Assembly (NCBI RefSeq): GCF_004923315.1
Contig: NZ_CP039649.1
Coordinates: 248,001-312,000 of the forward strand
Length of the DNA stretch: 64,000 nt
Reading direction: 5' to 3'
DNA from: Azospirillum sp. TSA2s
GTDB lineage: Bacteria; Pseudomonadota; Alphaproteobacteria; Azospirillales; Azospirillaceae
Numbering within the stretch: position 1 is the stretch's first letter; every line of letters begins with the position of its first letter. Shown here piece after piece: positions 26,424 to 34,860 of the stretch. The position numbers were made by a program, and so were the translations under genes. The notes under the pieces are model-generated. The model was not told where the DNA came from. It did not search any database and worked only from the letters and a program-made list of their open reading frames with translations.

Positions 26424-28191
26424 TCCCCCTCAAAGCACCCCCCCGCGTCTGGGGAAACAGCAGATCGACGAATCGTTCCGCCGTCGGCTGCGGTTCGTGG
26501 TTGGCGAGGCCCGGCCGCTCGTTCGCCTCGATGAAGACGTAGCCCGGCCGGTCGGGCGATTCGACCAGCAGGTCGAACCCCACAACCGGAATGTCCAGCG
26601 CGCGGGCGGCCACCGTCGCCACCTCCACCAGTTCCGGGTGCAGGCAGTCGGTCACGTCGTGGATCGTCCCGCCGGTGTGCAGGTTCGCCGTCTTGCGCAC
26701 CGGCAGCACCTCGCCGGCCGGCAGCACGTCGTCCAGGCTCTTGCCGGCGGCGGCGAGGCAGCGGTCGGTCTCCGCGTCCATCGGGATGTGGCTTTCCCCG
26801 CCGGTGGCGGCGGCGCGGCGGCGGCTTTGCGCCTCGATCAGTTCGCGCACGCTGTGGGTGCCGTCGCCCGTGACCTCGGCCGGGCGGCGCACCGCGGCGG
26901 CCACCACCCTCTTGTCGATGACGATGATCCGCAGATCCTGCCCTTCGCAGAACCGCTCCAGCAGCACCGTGTCGCAATGCTGGCGGGCCGCCGCGATGGC
27001 CTGCTCCATCGTCTCGGCGTCGCGCACGTCGACCGTGATGCCGCGTCCCTGCTCGCCGCGCGCCGGCTTGACCACGACGCGGCCATGCGTCGCCAGGAAT
27101 GCGGCGTTCTCCTCCGCGCTTCCCGCCACCACCTGGGCCGGCACCTTCAGCATGGCGCGCTCCAGCACGCGCCGGGTCACCGCCTTGTCGTCGCAGCGGC
27201 TCATGGCGACGGCGCTGGTCAGCTCGCTCAGCGATTCGCGGCAGACCACGCTGCGCCCGCCCCAGGTCAGGCAGAAATAGCCGGCCTCGGCATCCACCAC
27301 ATCGACGCCGATGCCGCGCCGCCGCGCCTCGTTGACGATGATGGTGGCATAGGGGTTCAGCCGCTCGCCCGGCTGCGGGCCGGTGAACAGCCGCTCGTTG
27401 ATCGGGTTCTTGGTCTTCAGCGCGAAGGTCGGAATCCGGCGGAAATTCAGCTTCTCGTACAGCGCGATGGCGTTCTCGTTGTCATGCAGCACCGACAGGT
27501 CGAGGAAAGCCCGCCCGCGCGCCTGCACATGCTCCGCCACCGTGCGGACCAGCGTCTCTCCGATCCCCGGAAACGACGCCTGCGGATCGACCGCCAGGCA
27601 CCACAGCGAGCTGCCGTTCTCCGGATCGCCATAGGCGTGGGCGTGGTCGACCGCCGTCACCGATCCGATCACCTCGCCGGTGGCATCGTCGCAGGCGACG
27701 AAATGGGTCAGCACCCGGCTGTTGCGCGACGCCACCAGGAAGGAGGAGGAGACCGGGACCATCCGCCGCCGGGCATAGATGCGCTGCACCCCCTCGGCGT
27801 CCTCGCGCGTGCGCAGCCGGCGGACGCTGTAGCCCTTCGGCCGCCGCCGCGACGGCCGGTAATCGGTCAGCCACAGGCGGAAGGTGTGGGAGGGGTCGAG
27901 GAACAGTTCCTGCGGCGCGCGCGACAGGGCGACATGCGGGTCCTGCAGATAGAACACGATGTCGCGGGTGCCCGGCGCCTCCTGCCGCAACGTCTCGATC
28001 ATGCGGTCGAGATCGTCGAAGGTGTGGGCGAAGATCAGCCGGCCCCACCCGCAATCCACCACCACGTCGGCGCGCGGCGCGTCGGCCTCCGTCTCTCCCG
28101 CCGGCGGACGGCCGGTATAGCGCCGGGTGTGGCGCAGGGTGGCGCTGGCGGCGCGTTCCAGCCGGTGCGGTTTCACGCGGGCGTAGCTCAT
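26419..28191 (-). CDS. ngg: N-acetylglutaminylglutamine synthetase
   Basis: A 590-residue two-domain enzyme that makes the NAGGN backbone from two glutamines. The N-terminal half is a GNAT acetyltransferase (VRRLRTREDAEGVQRIYARR, LWCLAVDPQASFPGIGETLV, LDLSVLHDNENAIALYEKLNF). The C-terminal half is an ATP-grasp ligase (GRVVVKPARGEQGRGITVDV, RIIVIDKRVVAAAVRRPAEV, GFDLLVESPDRPGYVFIEAN). The length and fusion match the family. It lies 112 bases after asnO. The stop codon is contributed by the edge of repeat X2. NAGGN is an osmoprotectant in Sinorhizobium, Pseudomonas and Azospirillum relatives. Confidence 0.93.
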   Translation of the reverse strand: MSYARVKPHRLERAASATLRHTRRYTGRPPAGETEADAPRADVVVDCGWGRLIFAHTFDDLDRMIETLRQEAPGTRDIVFYLQDPHVALSRAPQELFLDPSHTFRLWLTDYRPSRRRPKGYSVRRLRTREDAEGVQRIYARRRMVPVSSSFLVASRNSRVLTHFVACDDATGEVIGSVTAVDHAHAYGDPENGSSLWCLAVDPQASFPGIGETLVRTVAEHVQARGRAFLDLSVLHDNENAIALYEKLNFRRIPTFALKTKNPINERLFTGPQPGERLNPYATIIVNEARRRGIGVDVVDAEAGYFCLTWGGRSVVCRESLSELTSAVAMSRCDDKAVTRRVLERAMLKVPAQVVAGSAEENAAFLATHGRVVVKPARGEQGRGITVDVRDAETMEQAIAAARQHCDTVLLERFCEGQDLRIIVIDKRVVAAAVRRPAEVTGDGTHSVRELIEAQSRRRAAATGGESHIPMDAETDRCLAAAGKSLDDVLPAGEVLPVRKTANLHTGGTIHDVTDCLHPELVEVATVAARALDIPVVGFDLLVESPDRPGYVFIEANERPGLANHEPQPTAERFVDLLFPQTRGGALRGS

Positions 28192-28303
28192 GGAATCCCC
28201 CTGATCGTCGGATGCGGCTCCTCGCTCGGAAAACGCCGCCGGACGCGGATCGGTCCCGCGCCCGGTCGGTACCGGCGGAGCGTTCTTCGTTTGGAATGGC
28301 CGC

Positions 28304-30079
28304 TTACAGGCCCTGTTCCTGGAACCAGAATTCCAGGAGAGCGACCTGCCACAGCTTCGACCCGCGCAGCGGCGTGATGTGGCTTTCCGGATCGGCCAGC
28401 AGCCGGTCGAGATACTCGCGCCGGAACAGGCTGCGTTCGCGCGCCGCCGGGGCGTTCAGCACGTCCCGCACCCGCTCCAGGAAGGGGCCGCGCAGGTATT
28501 TCAGCGCCGGCACCGGGAAATAGCCCTTGGGCCGGTCGATCACCGCCGCCGGCACCACGCGCCGCGCCGCTTCCTTCAGGACATATTTGCCGCCGTCCGG
28601 CAGCTTCATCTCCGCCGGGATGCGGGCCGCCAGTTCCACCAGCTCGTGGTCGAGGAAGGGCACGCGCGCTTCCAGCCCGGCGGCCATGGTCATGTTGTCG
28701 ACCCGCTTCACCGGATCGTCCACCAGCATCACCGTGGTGTCGAGCCGCAGCGCCTTGTCCACCGGCCGGTCGGCGCCGGGCATGGCGAAGCGCTGTTCCA
28801 GCCAGCGGCGGGAATGGTCCTCGCCGACCAGCCGCGGGTCCAACGCCTCCGCCATCCCGGCATGGTCGCGGTCGAAGAAGACGCGGGCGTAGTCGCCCAC
28901 CGCGTCCTTGCTGTCCAGCAGCGGCGGATACCAGTGATAGCCGCCGAACACCTCGTCGGCGCCCTGGCCCGACTGCACCACCTTCACCTGCTTGGCGACC
29001 TCCTGCGACAGCAGGAAGAAGCCGATGTTGTCGTGGCTGACCATCGGTTCCGACATGGCGCGGACGCAGTCGGTCAACTCCGGCAGGGCGCGGGCGCTGT
29101 CGACGAAGATGCGGTGGTGGTCGGTGCCGAAATGCTTGGCGACGATGTCGGAATACTGGAACTCGTCACCGCGCTCGTCGCCCACCGTCTCGAAGCCGAT
29201 GGAGAAGGTCTTCAGTCCGCTCTGTCCGTTTTCGGCCAGCAGCGCGGTGATCAGCGAGCTGTCGAGCCCACCCGACAGCAGCACGCCCACCGGAACGTCG
29301 GCGACCAGCCGGCGGCGCACCGCGCGGGTCAGCGTCTCCAGCACCAGTTCGCGCCAGTCGGCGAAGTCGCGCCCCTCGTCGCCGGACTGCGGCCCGAAGG
29401 TCAGCGACCAATAGGTGTTCTCGCGCCGGGTGCCGTCCGGTTCCACGATCAGGACCGTGGCGGGCGGCAGCTTCCGCACGCCCTTCAGGATGGTGTAGGG
29501 CGCCGGGACGACGGCGTGGAAGCTCATGTAATGGTGCAGCGCCACCGGATCGACGTCGGTGTCGATCCCGCCGGACGCCACCAGGGCGGGCAGGGTGGAG
29601 GCGAAGCGCAGGCCGCCGGGAATGTCCGCCAGATACAGCGGCTTGATGCCCAGCCGGTCGCGGCCCAGCACCACCCGGCCGCTGTCGCGCTCCAATATGG
29701 CGAAGGCGAACATCCCGTTCAGGCGCTTGACGAAATCAGGCCCCCAGGCGTGATAGGCCTTGATCAGGACCTCGGTGTCGCCGTCGGAGAAGAAGCGGTA
29801 GCCGAGCCCGACCAGCTCCTCGCGCAGTTCCCGGTGATTGTAGATGCAGCCGTTGAAGACGATGGCGAGCCCGAGGGCTGCATCCACCATCGGCTGCTGC
29901 GATGCCTCGCTGAGATCGATGATCTTCAGCCGGCGATGTCCTAAGGCGACGCGCCCATGGGCGAACAGGCCGTGGCCGTCCGGCCCGCGCGGCGCCAGCC
30001 GGTCGCACATGGCCTGGACCGCCACCGTGCTGGCCGCCTCGCCGGCCTTGAAACGAATTTCACCACTCAGTCCGCACAT
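28304..30079 (-). CDS. asnO: N-acetylglutaminylglutamine amidotransferase (AsnB-like)
   Basis: A 591-residue class II glutamine amidotransferase that amidates the dipeptide to NAGGN. The N-terminal nucleophile is Cys2 in MCGLSGEIRF. The glutaminase domain runs to about residue 200 (GHRRLKIIDLSEASQQPM, FNGCIYNHRELR), followed by the ATP-pyrophosphatase domain with SGGLDSSLITALL. Later landmarks are SGQGADEVFGGYHWY and LEARVPFLDHELVELA. The ATG at 30079 is fixed by the catalytic Cys. It is the first gene of the osmolyte operon; GAGGAGG lies 11 bases before the ATG. About 296 bases separate it from the upstream channel gene on the same strand. Confidence 0.94.
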   Translation of the reverse strand: MCGLSGEIRFKAGEAASTVAVQAMCDRLAPRGPDGHGLFAHGRVALGHRRLKIIDLSEASQQPMVDAALGLAIVFNGCIYNHRELREELVGLGYRFFSDGDTEVLIKAYHAWGPDFVKRLNGMFAFAILERDSGRVVLGRDRLGIKPLYLADIPGGLRFASTLPALVASGGIDTDVDPVALHHYMSFHAVVPAPYTILKGVRKLPPATVLIVEPDGTRRENTYWSLTFGPQSGDEGRDFADWRELVLETLTRAVRRRLVADVPVGVLLSGGLDSSLITALLAENGQSGLKTFSIGFETVGDERGDEFQYSDIVAKHFGTDHHRIFVDSARALPELTDCVRAMSEPMVSHDNIGFFLLSQEVAKQVKVVQSGQGADEVFGGYHWYPPLLDSKDAVGDYARVFFDRDHAGMAEALDPRLVGEDHSRRWLEQRFAMPGADRPVDKALRLDTTVMLVDDPVKRVDNMTMAAGLEARVPFLDHELVELAARIPAEMKLPDGGKYVLKEAARRVVPAAVIDRPKGYFPVPALKYLRGPFLERVRDVLNAPAARERSLFRREYLDRLLADPESHITPLRGSKLWQVALLEFWFQEQGL

Positions 30080-30360
30080 CGGCTGTCGAGCCTCCTCGTT
30101 GGTTCAGGACGAAGGGGCGCTCGACCCGCAAGAAGGGCCAAACACCGGGGGCGCCGGCTGCGGAATGCGGCCGCCACCCGTTGCGAGCGATAGACGATGC
30201 TCCGATCGAAAAATCGTTGCCGGCACCCGCGCGCCATAACGGCCCGCACCGCCCGAGGTTCCATATTGAAGGACCTGGGGCACGCCGCTCGCAGCCGGCC
30301 GCTATGGGCCGGGACTGCTTAGATAGGGATGGAATGCCAATTTTGCCACCGGCAGGGGGC

Positions 30361-30374
30361 GGCGCAATTGCGCC
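30361..30374. repeat. Short perfect palindrome just downstream of the channel gene
   Basis: GGCGCAATTGCGCC, with flanking G/C runs that extend the pairing, sits directly after the stop codon of the MscS-type gene. There is no T-run, so it is not a standard intrinsic terminator. The rest of the 296-base gap up to asnO shows no coding sequence; it presumably carries the asnO promoter, but I could not pick a convincing site. Confidence 0.45.
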
Positions 30375-30375
30375 C

Positions 30376-31812
30376 CTACAGCCCGAAGAAGCCCCGCAAC
30401 CGTGCCAGCAGCGCCTGCGATTCCGCCGGCGGCGGCGGGGTGGCGCCCTGCTGGCGCTTGGACTGGCTGACGTTGCGGGTCTGGCGTTCGGCCATCAGTT
30501 CGGCCAGCCGTTCCGCCAGTTCCGGACGGCGCCGCAGCACCGGGTCCAGATGGCCGCGCGACAGTTCGAACACCACGGCGTCGGTGCAGGCGACGACCGA
30601 CGCGCTGCGCGGCTGCCCGGTCAGCAGCGACATTTCGCCGAACAGGTCGCCCGGCCGCAGCCGCGTCAGATGGACCACGCCGGGGCGCTGCCCGTCCTCC
30701 GTGTCAGGGACGGTGGGAGCGGCGATCTGGACATCGAACACGCCCTCGGCGATGACGAACAGCGATTCTCCGGCGTCGCCCTGGCGAACGGCGGCGGTGC
30801 CGGCGGGGATGTGGAACTGGCGCATCGCCTGGGCCAGCGCGTCGACCTCCTTGTCGTCGAAAGCGTCGAACAGCTCCAACTGGCGCAGCAGCCCGCGCCG
30901 CAGCAGGCCGGTGTCGTGCGCCCCCGTCTGGCGTCGGCGGACCTCCTGCTTGGGGCGGGCCGGCTCGATTCCGGCGTGGGCGAGGTTGGACAGCACCGCC
31001 GTCAGCACGGCATCGCGCACCAGTGACACCCGGCCGCCGTCGTCGGTCCAGAAGCGCGCCAGATAGGAGATGCCGTTGGGCGTCACCGCCTCGACGATCA
31101 CGTCCGGGCGCGGCGTGGGCAGCACGCCGTCGGCGCAGAGCATCGCCGACAGCAGGATGCGCTTGGCCCGCTCCACCGGCACTTCCTGGTCCAGCAGGAC
31201 CGGGACGGCGGCGCGGAAGGCCGGGTTGGGGCGGCTGTAATTGACGAAGCGGCTGCCGGCGACGATGCCGTTCGGCACGACGATGGCGGTGCCGTCGCTG
31301 GCGATCAGCCGGGTCGCGCGCCAGTTGATCTCGTCCACCCGCCCGGCGACGCCGGGGGACAGCTCCAGCCAGTCGCCCAGCCGATAGGGATGTTCGATGT
31401 TCAGGGCGATGCCGGCGAAGATGTCGGCGATCATGTTGCGCAGCGCGAAGCCCAGCACGGCGATGGCGACGCCCGACGTCGCCAGCAGCCCGGTCACCGG
31501 CTGTTCCAGCACGAAGGCCAGGATCGCCAGCACCGCGACGCCATAGACGAAGAAGCGCAGCAGGTCGGCCAGCAGCCGGGGGATGCGCGGCGGCCGGCCG
31601 CCGTTGCCCGCCGCCAGCATGTCGATCACCCGCGCCCCGCCCCAGGCGGCGGCAAGCCACGCGGCCGACGCGACGGCGATGTCGAACCCGCCGCTCAGCG
31701 GCAGCCCGACGAAGGGTTCCAGATGGCCGTGCAGCCAGGGCTTGGCGGCGACCAGCGCGGCCAAAAGGGCCAGGACCAGGGCAGGGGCGGACAGACGCCG
31801 CAAGGCGTTCAT
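30376..31812 (-). CDS. MscS-family channel with C-terminal cyclic nucleotide-binding domain (bCNG type)
   Basis: A 478-residue inner-membrane protein. Hydrophobic helices at the N-terminus (LVLALLAALVAA, IAVASAAWLAAAWGGA, FFVYGVAVLAILAFVL) lead into the MscS pore region, LLATSGVAIAVLGFALRNMI and IALNIEHPYRLGDWLEL. The beta domain follows (GRVDEINWRATRLIASDGTA, IVVPNGIVAGSRFVNYSRP). Residues 320-450 are a cNMP-binding fold (FVIAEGVFDVQ, LRPGDLFGEMSLLTGQPRSA) with the Glu and Arg of the phosphate cassette. This combination is the bacterial CNG subfamily, gated mainly by nucleotide in tested members. It is upstream of the osmoprotectant operon on the same strand, fitting an osmotic-response role. 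Confidence 0.9.
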   Translation of the reverse strand: MNALRRLSAPALVLALLAALVAAKPWLHGHLEPFVGLPLSGGFDIAVASAAWLAAAWGGARVIDMLAAGNGGRPPRIPRLLADLLRFFVYGVAVLAILAFVLEQPVTGLLATSGVAIAVLGFALRNMIADIFAGIALNIEHPYRLGDWLELSPGVAGRVDEINWRATRLIASDGTAIVVPNGIVAGSRFVNYSRPNPAFRAAVPVLLDQEVPVERAKRILLSAMLCADGVLPTPRPDVIVEAVTPNGISYLARFWTDDGGRVSLVRDAVLTAVLSNLAHAGIEPARPKQEVRRRQTGAHDTGLLRRGLLRQLELFDAFDDKEVDALAQAMRQFHIPAGTAAVRQGDAGESLFVIAEGVFDVQIAAPTVPDTEDGQRPGVVHLTRLRPGDLFGEMSLLTGQPRSASVVACTDAVVFELSRGHLDPVLRRRPELAERLAELMAERQTRNVSQSKRQQGATPPPPAESQALLARLRGFFGL

Positions 31813-31921
31813 CGACGGGCTTCTCCTCGGCGGCCGGCCATCCGTGGCCGGGCGAGGTGCGACGATGGCACGAGCACGCGCCGTCCAGTCAAGGGCTCAA
31901 TTGAATCAGATGTTTGACGGT

Positions 31922-32413
31922 TCAGACGGTTACCGGACCCGGCAACGCCCGCGGGTATCCCATCACGAAGCCGCCGATCACCGGATCGGCCCCCGCGACC
32001 ATGCTGGCGAAGGCATAGGCCCGGCACAGCACCGCCAGCGCGGTGTCGGCATCGCTGCTCTTGCGCCGGAAGGCGTCGCCGTCGCGCAGATCGGCGAACT
32101 CCCCCTGCCAGAAGGACGGATCGTCCAGCGGGCCGAAATTCATCGCCCAGAAGCCGAAGGACCGTCCCTTCCGTTCCCACCGCCCCAGCACCGCCATGTT
32201 GCAGTGCCGCTCGTCATGCGAGATGCGATGGAAGAGTTCGTTCACCGCCTTCGGCTCACCCTCCAGAACCTGAAGAAAGGTGCCCTCATGTTCGATAAGG
32301 AAACCGGTGATGCCCAGACGCCGATTGTTTGTGGAGCTTCGCACACAAATGTCCGCCAAAGCCGAAAATGGCAGAAGAGAGACCGCATCGCTGCGATAGA
32401 GCAGGGTCAGCAT
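31922..32413 (-). CDS. BLUF-domain blue-light photoreceptor
   Basis: A 163-residue soluble flavin photoreceptor. The BLUF fold (residues 1-95) keeps every key residue at AppA-like spacing: Tyr6 (LLYRS), Asn30 (STNNRRLGITG), Gln48 (FLQVLEGE), Trp89 and Met91 (FGFWAM). Tyr6, Asn30 and Gln48 are 24 and 18 residues apart, as in AppA, so light sensing is very likely intact. The C-terminal 60 residues (DADTALAVLCRAYAFASMVA) form a short helical cap with no enzymatic output, as in small BLUF proteins such as PixD. The ATG at 32413 has GGGAGG upstream, immediately preceded by a hairpin. The partner is unknown. Confidence 0.93.
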   Translation of the reverse strand: MLTLLYRSDAVSLLPFSALADICVRSSTNNRRLGITGFLIEHEGTFLQVLEGEPKAVNELFHRISHDERHCNMAVLGRWERKGRSFGFWAMNFGPLDDPSFWQGEFADLRDGDAFRRKSSDADTALAVLCRAYAFASMVAGADPVIGGFVMGYPRALPGPVTV

Positions 32414-32423
32414 GGCGTTCCTC

Positions 32424-32445
32424 CCATTTTTACTTATGAAAATGG
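32424..32445 (-). promoter_or_regulatory. Inverted repeat abutting the BLUF gene ribosome binding site
   Basis: CCATTTT (32424-32430) and AAAATGG (32439-32445) form a 7-bp stem with an 8-base loop. In the BLUF mRNA the 3' arm runs into the GGGAGG Shine-Dalgarno. It could be an operator or an mRNA element controlling translation; sequence alone cannot separate these. Confidence 0.4.
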
Positions 32446-32542
32446 CGAGGAAACCGGCATGTGGTAACCCTTTCTTTCGTAGAGTCGATGTCGCAGCCGC
32501 CGGGCATATCCCGAACCGGATGGGTCTCGGCGGCAGGCGCCG

Positions 32543-33037
32543 TCAGCGGTCGAGCAGCCCGTGCCGCCGGTGCCAGTCCTCCAGCGATTCCTCCGGATAA
32601 CGGGCGAAATGCACGTCGTTCGGCCCCGTCGGCACCTCCACCCACGGCGCCTTGAAGTCCAGCATGATGTGCACCCGCTCCGGCGGTGTCGGCAGCGGCG
32701 TGTCGATGGCCGAGGCGAAGGGATGGACCAGCTCCGGCCAGGCCGGGTCCTCCGCCCACAGCGCCGTGCCGCAGTGCTTGCAGAAATGCCGGTGCGACGG
32801 GCCGAGGTGGGTCTGTCCCGGATGGTCGGGGTCCTCCATCGGCGCCCGCCACATCGCCACCGCGTCGCGCCCCTCGACCTCCAGCGTGTCGGCGTCGCCG
32901 CCCAGATTGATGGCATATCCGCCGCCGCCGGCGCTCTTGCGGCAAATGGTGCAATAGCAGCGCATGTAGGGCACCGGCGTCGGCGAGTTCAGCGTGAAGC
33001 GGACGGCGCCGCAGCGGCAGGAACCGGAAAGCTTCAT
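32543..33037 (-). CDS. GFA/CENP-V family zinc protein
   Basis: A 164-residue protein of the glutathione-dependent formaldehyde-activating (GFA/CENP-V) family. The zinc-binding cysteines are visible as SCRCGAVRF, YCTICRKSAGGGG and FCKHCGTALW. Characterised relatives bind zinc, and one accelerates S-hydroxymethylglutathione formation, but most have no assigned reaction. The ATG at 33037 (MKLSGSCRCGAVRF) is the family start; upstream codons would run into repeat copy Y2. It is followed on the same strand by the BLUF gene after 130 bases; cotranscription is possible. Confidence 0.88.
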   Translation of the reverse strand: MKLSGSCRCGAVRFTLNSPTPVPYMRCYCTICRKSAGGGGYAINLGGDADTLEVEGRDAVAMWRAPMEDPDHPGQTHLGPSHRHFCKHCGTALWAEDPAWPELVHPFASAIDTPLPTPPERVHIMLDFKAPWVEVPTGPNDVHFARYPEESLEDWHRRHGLLDR

Positions 33038-33059
33038 GGCAGCGGTCTCCGTAAAAAAC

Positions 33060-33216
33060 GCCCTCTCCCGCCCCGGGAGAGGGAGGGGACCCACCGAAGG
33101 TGGGGAGGGTGAGGGGGAATCCAAGAATCCCGAACCGCATGGTTTCTCGGATCACCCCTCACCCTTCCCATGCTCCGCATGGGCCCCTTCCCTCTCCCGG
33201 GGCGGGAGAGGGAGCT
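33060..33216. repeat. Palindromic repeat family Y, copy 2
   Basis: Same layout as the copy at 19033-19193: outer arms around CCCTCTCCCGCCCCGGGAGA, left inner hairpin CCCACC/GGTGGG (changed from CCCACGCC/GGCGTGGG in copy 1), right inner hairpin CCCATGC/GCATGGG, and a central GAACC/GGTTT hairpin. It fills the gap between the divergent GFA and molybdo-enzyme genes. Confidence 0.85.
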
Positions 33217-33307
33217 GAGCATCCCCCGTCGACGGAACGCAGCGGAAGGGCGGCTGTTACCCCCGGCAGTCATTCGCGGAACCCACCTGCCAGCAGTCGG
33301 AGCGGTT

Positions 33308-33853
33308 ATGTCCCAGCCAACAGGTCCAGCGTCCCAGGGCCACATCCACAAACAGCCGGTGCCTCCTCCCGAAGCGATGGACGTCACCCTGACCATCAAC
33401 GGCAGCCGCAAGACCCTGCGCGTCGCCCCCTGGACCAGCCTGCTCGACGCGCTGCGCCTGCATCTCGACATGACCGGGACCAAGAAGGGCTGCGACCATG
33501 GCCAATGCGGCGCCTGCACCGTTCTGGTGGACGGCCGCCGCATCAACTCCTGCCTGACCCTGGCGGTGATGGCGGAGGGGCGGACCGTCACCACCATCGA
33601 GGGGCTGGCCAGCGGCGACGCGCTCCACCCGCTGCAGGAGGCCTTCGTCGAGCATGACGCCTTCCAGTGCGGCTACTGCACGCCCGGCCAGATCTGCTCC
33701 GCCGTCGGCATGCTGGAGGAGGGCCACGCCAGGACCGACGACGACATCCGCGAACTGATGAGCGGCAACCTGTGCCGCTGCGGCGCCTATCCCAACATCG
33801 TCGCCGCCATCCGTCAGGTCATGGACGCGCAGAAGGACGGAGGCACGCCATGA
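33308..33853 (+). CDS. paoA: 2Fe-2S subunit of a PaoABC-like aldehyde oxidoreductase
   Basis: A 181-residue small subunit of the xanthine oxidase family carrying two 2Fe-2S clusters. The plant-type ferredoxin cluster uses Cys62, 67, 70 and 82 (GCDHGQCGACTVLVDGRRIN). The second uses Cys121, 124, 156 and 158 (CGYCTPGQICSA, LCRCGAYPNIVAAI). Unlike E. coli PaoA there is no twin-arginine signal peptide, so the enzyme should be cytoplasmic. ATG 33308 gives a 23-residue Pro-rich lead; ATG 33377 (MDVTL) is also possible. The next gene overlaps by four bases. Substrates are probably aldehydes, by similarity only. Confidence 0.88.
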   Translation: MSQPTGPASQGHIHKQPVPPPEAMDVTLTINGSRKTLRVAPWTSLLDALRLHLDMTGTKKGCDHGQCGACTVLVDGRRINSCLTLAVMAEGRTVTTIEGLASGDALHPLQEAFVEHDAFQCGYCTPGQICSAVGMLEEGHARTDDDIRELMSGNLCRCGAYPNIVAAIRQVMDAQKDGGTP

Positions 33854-34860
33854 GGGCCTTCTCCTACCACCGTCCCGACAGCGTCGACGCGGCGCTCCGC
33901 GGCGTCGCCGGCCAGTCCGGCACAACGACCGAGGCGGCGGTGAAGTTCGTCGCCGGCGGCACCAACCTGCTCGACCTGATGAAGGCCGACGTGATGCGGC
34001 CGGAGCGGCTGGTCGACATCTCCCGCCTCAACCTCGACAGGATCGAAGAGGTGGACGGCGGCGGCCTGCGTCTCGGCGCACTCGCCCGCAATGCCGACAC
34101 CGCCCATGACGCGCGGGTGCAGGCGCGCTACCCGATGCTGTCGAAGGCGATCCTGGCCGGGGCGTCTGCACAGCTGCGCAACATGGCGACGAATGGCGGC
34201 AACCTGCTGCAGCGCACGCGCTGCTATTACTTCTACGATACCGGCACGCCCTGCAACAAACGGGAGCCGGGGACCGGCTGCGGCGCGCTCACCGGCGTCA
34301 ACCGCATCCACGCCATCCTGGGCGCCAGCGACCATTGCATCGCCGTCCACCCGTCGGACATGTGCGTCGCCCTTGCCGCTCTTGAAGCGGTCGTCCGCGT
34401 CACTGGGTCGAGGGGCGAGCGCACCATCCCCTTCGCCGACTTCCACCGCCTGCCCGGCGACACCCCGCACATCGACAGCACTTTGGCCGCCGACGAACTC
34501 ATCACCGCCATCGACCTGCCGGCCCAGGGCTTCGCCAAGCACTCGACCTACCTGAAGGTCCGCGACCGCGCCTCCTACGCCTTCGCGCTGGTGTCGGTGG
34601 CCGCCGCGCTGGAACTGGACGGCCAGACCGTCCGCACCGCCCGCCTCGCGCTCGGCGGCGTCGCCCACAAGCCCTGGCGCGACCCGGCGGCCGAAGCCGA
34701 ACTGGCCGGCAAGCCCGCCTCGCTGGAAAGCTTCCGCGAGGCGGCGCGCGTCCTGCTGCGCGGGGCCAAGGGCCATTCGCATAACGCCTTCAAGATCGGA
34801 CTTGCCGAGCGCGCCATCGTCCGGGCGCTGGCCGAAGCCGCCGGAGTGGAGCACCCATGA
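33850..34860 (+). CDS. paoB: FAD-binding subunit of the PaoABC-like enzyme, with 4Fe-4S motif
   Basis: A 336-residue medium subunit. The FAD-binding PCMH fold has VKFVAGGTNLLDLMKADVM and NMATNGGNLLQRTRC. Between the FAD loops it carries the PaoB-type insertion with Cys125, 135, 144 and 163 (CYYFYDTGTPCNKREPGTGC), expected to hold a 4Fe-4S cluster as in E. coli PaoB. The C-terminal CO-dehydrogenase flavoprotein domain follows (YLKVRDRASYAFALVSVAAA). It starts with ATG 33850 overlapping the small-subunit stop, and its own stop overlaps the large-subunit start. Confidence 0.9.
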   Translation: MRAFSYHRPDSVDAALRGVAGQSGTTTEAAVKFVAGGTNLLDLMKADVMRPERLVDISRLNLDRIEEVDGGGLRLGALARNADTAHDARVQARYPMLSKAILAGASAQLRNMATNGGNLLQRTRCYYFYDTGTPCNKREPGTGCGALTGVNRIHAILGASDHCIAVHPSDMCVALAALEAVVRVTGSRGERTIPFADFHRLPGDTPHIDSTLAADELITAIDLPAQGFAKHSTYLKVRDRASYAFALVSVAAALELDGQTVRTARLALGGVAHKPWRDPAAEAELAGKPASLESFREAARVLLRGAKGHSHNAFKIGLAERAIVRALAEAAGVEHP

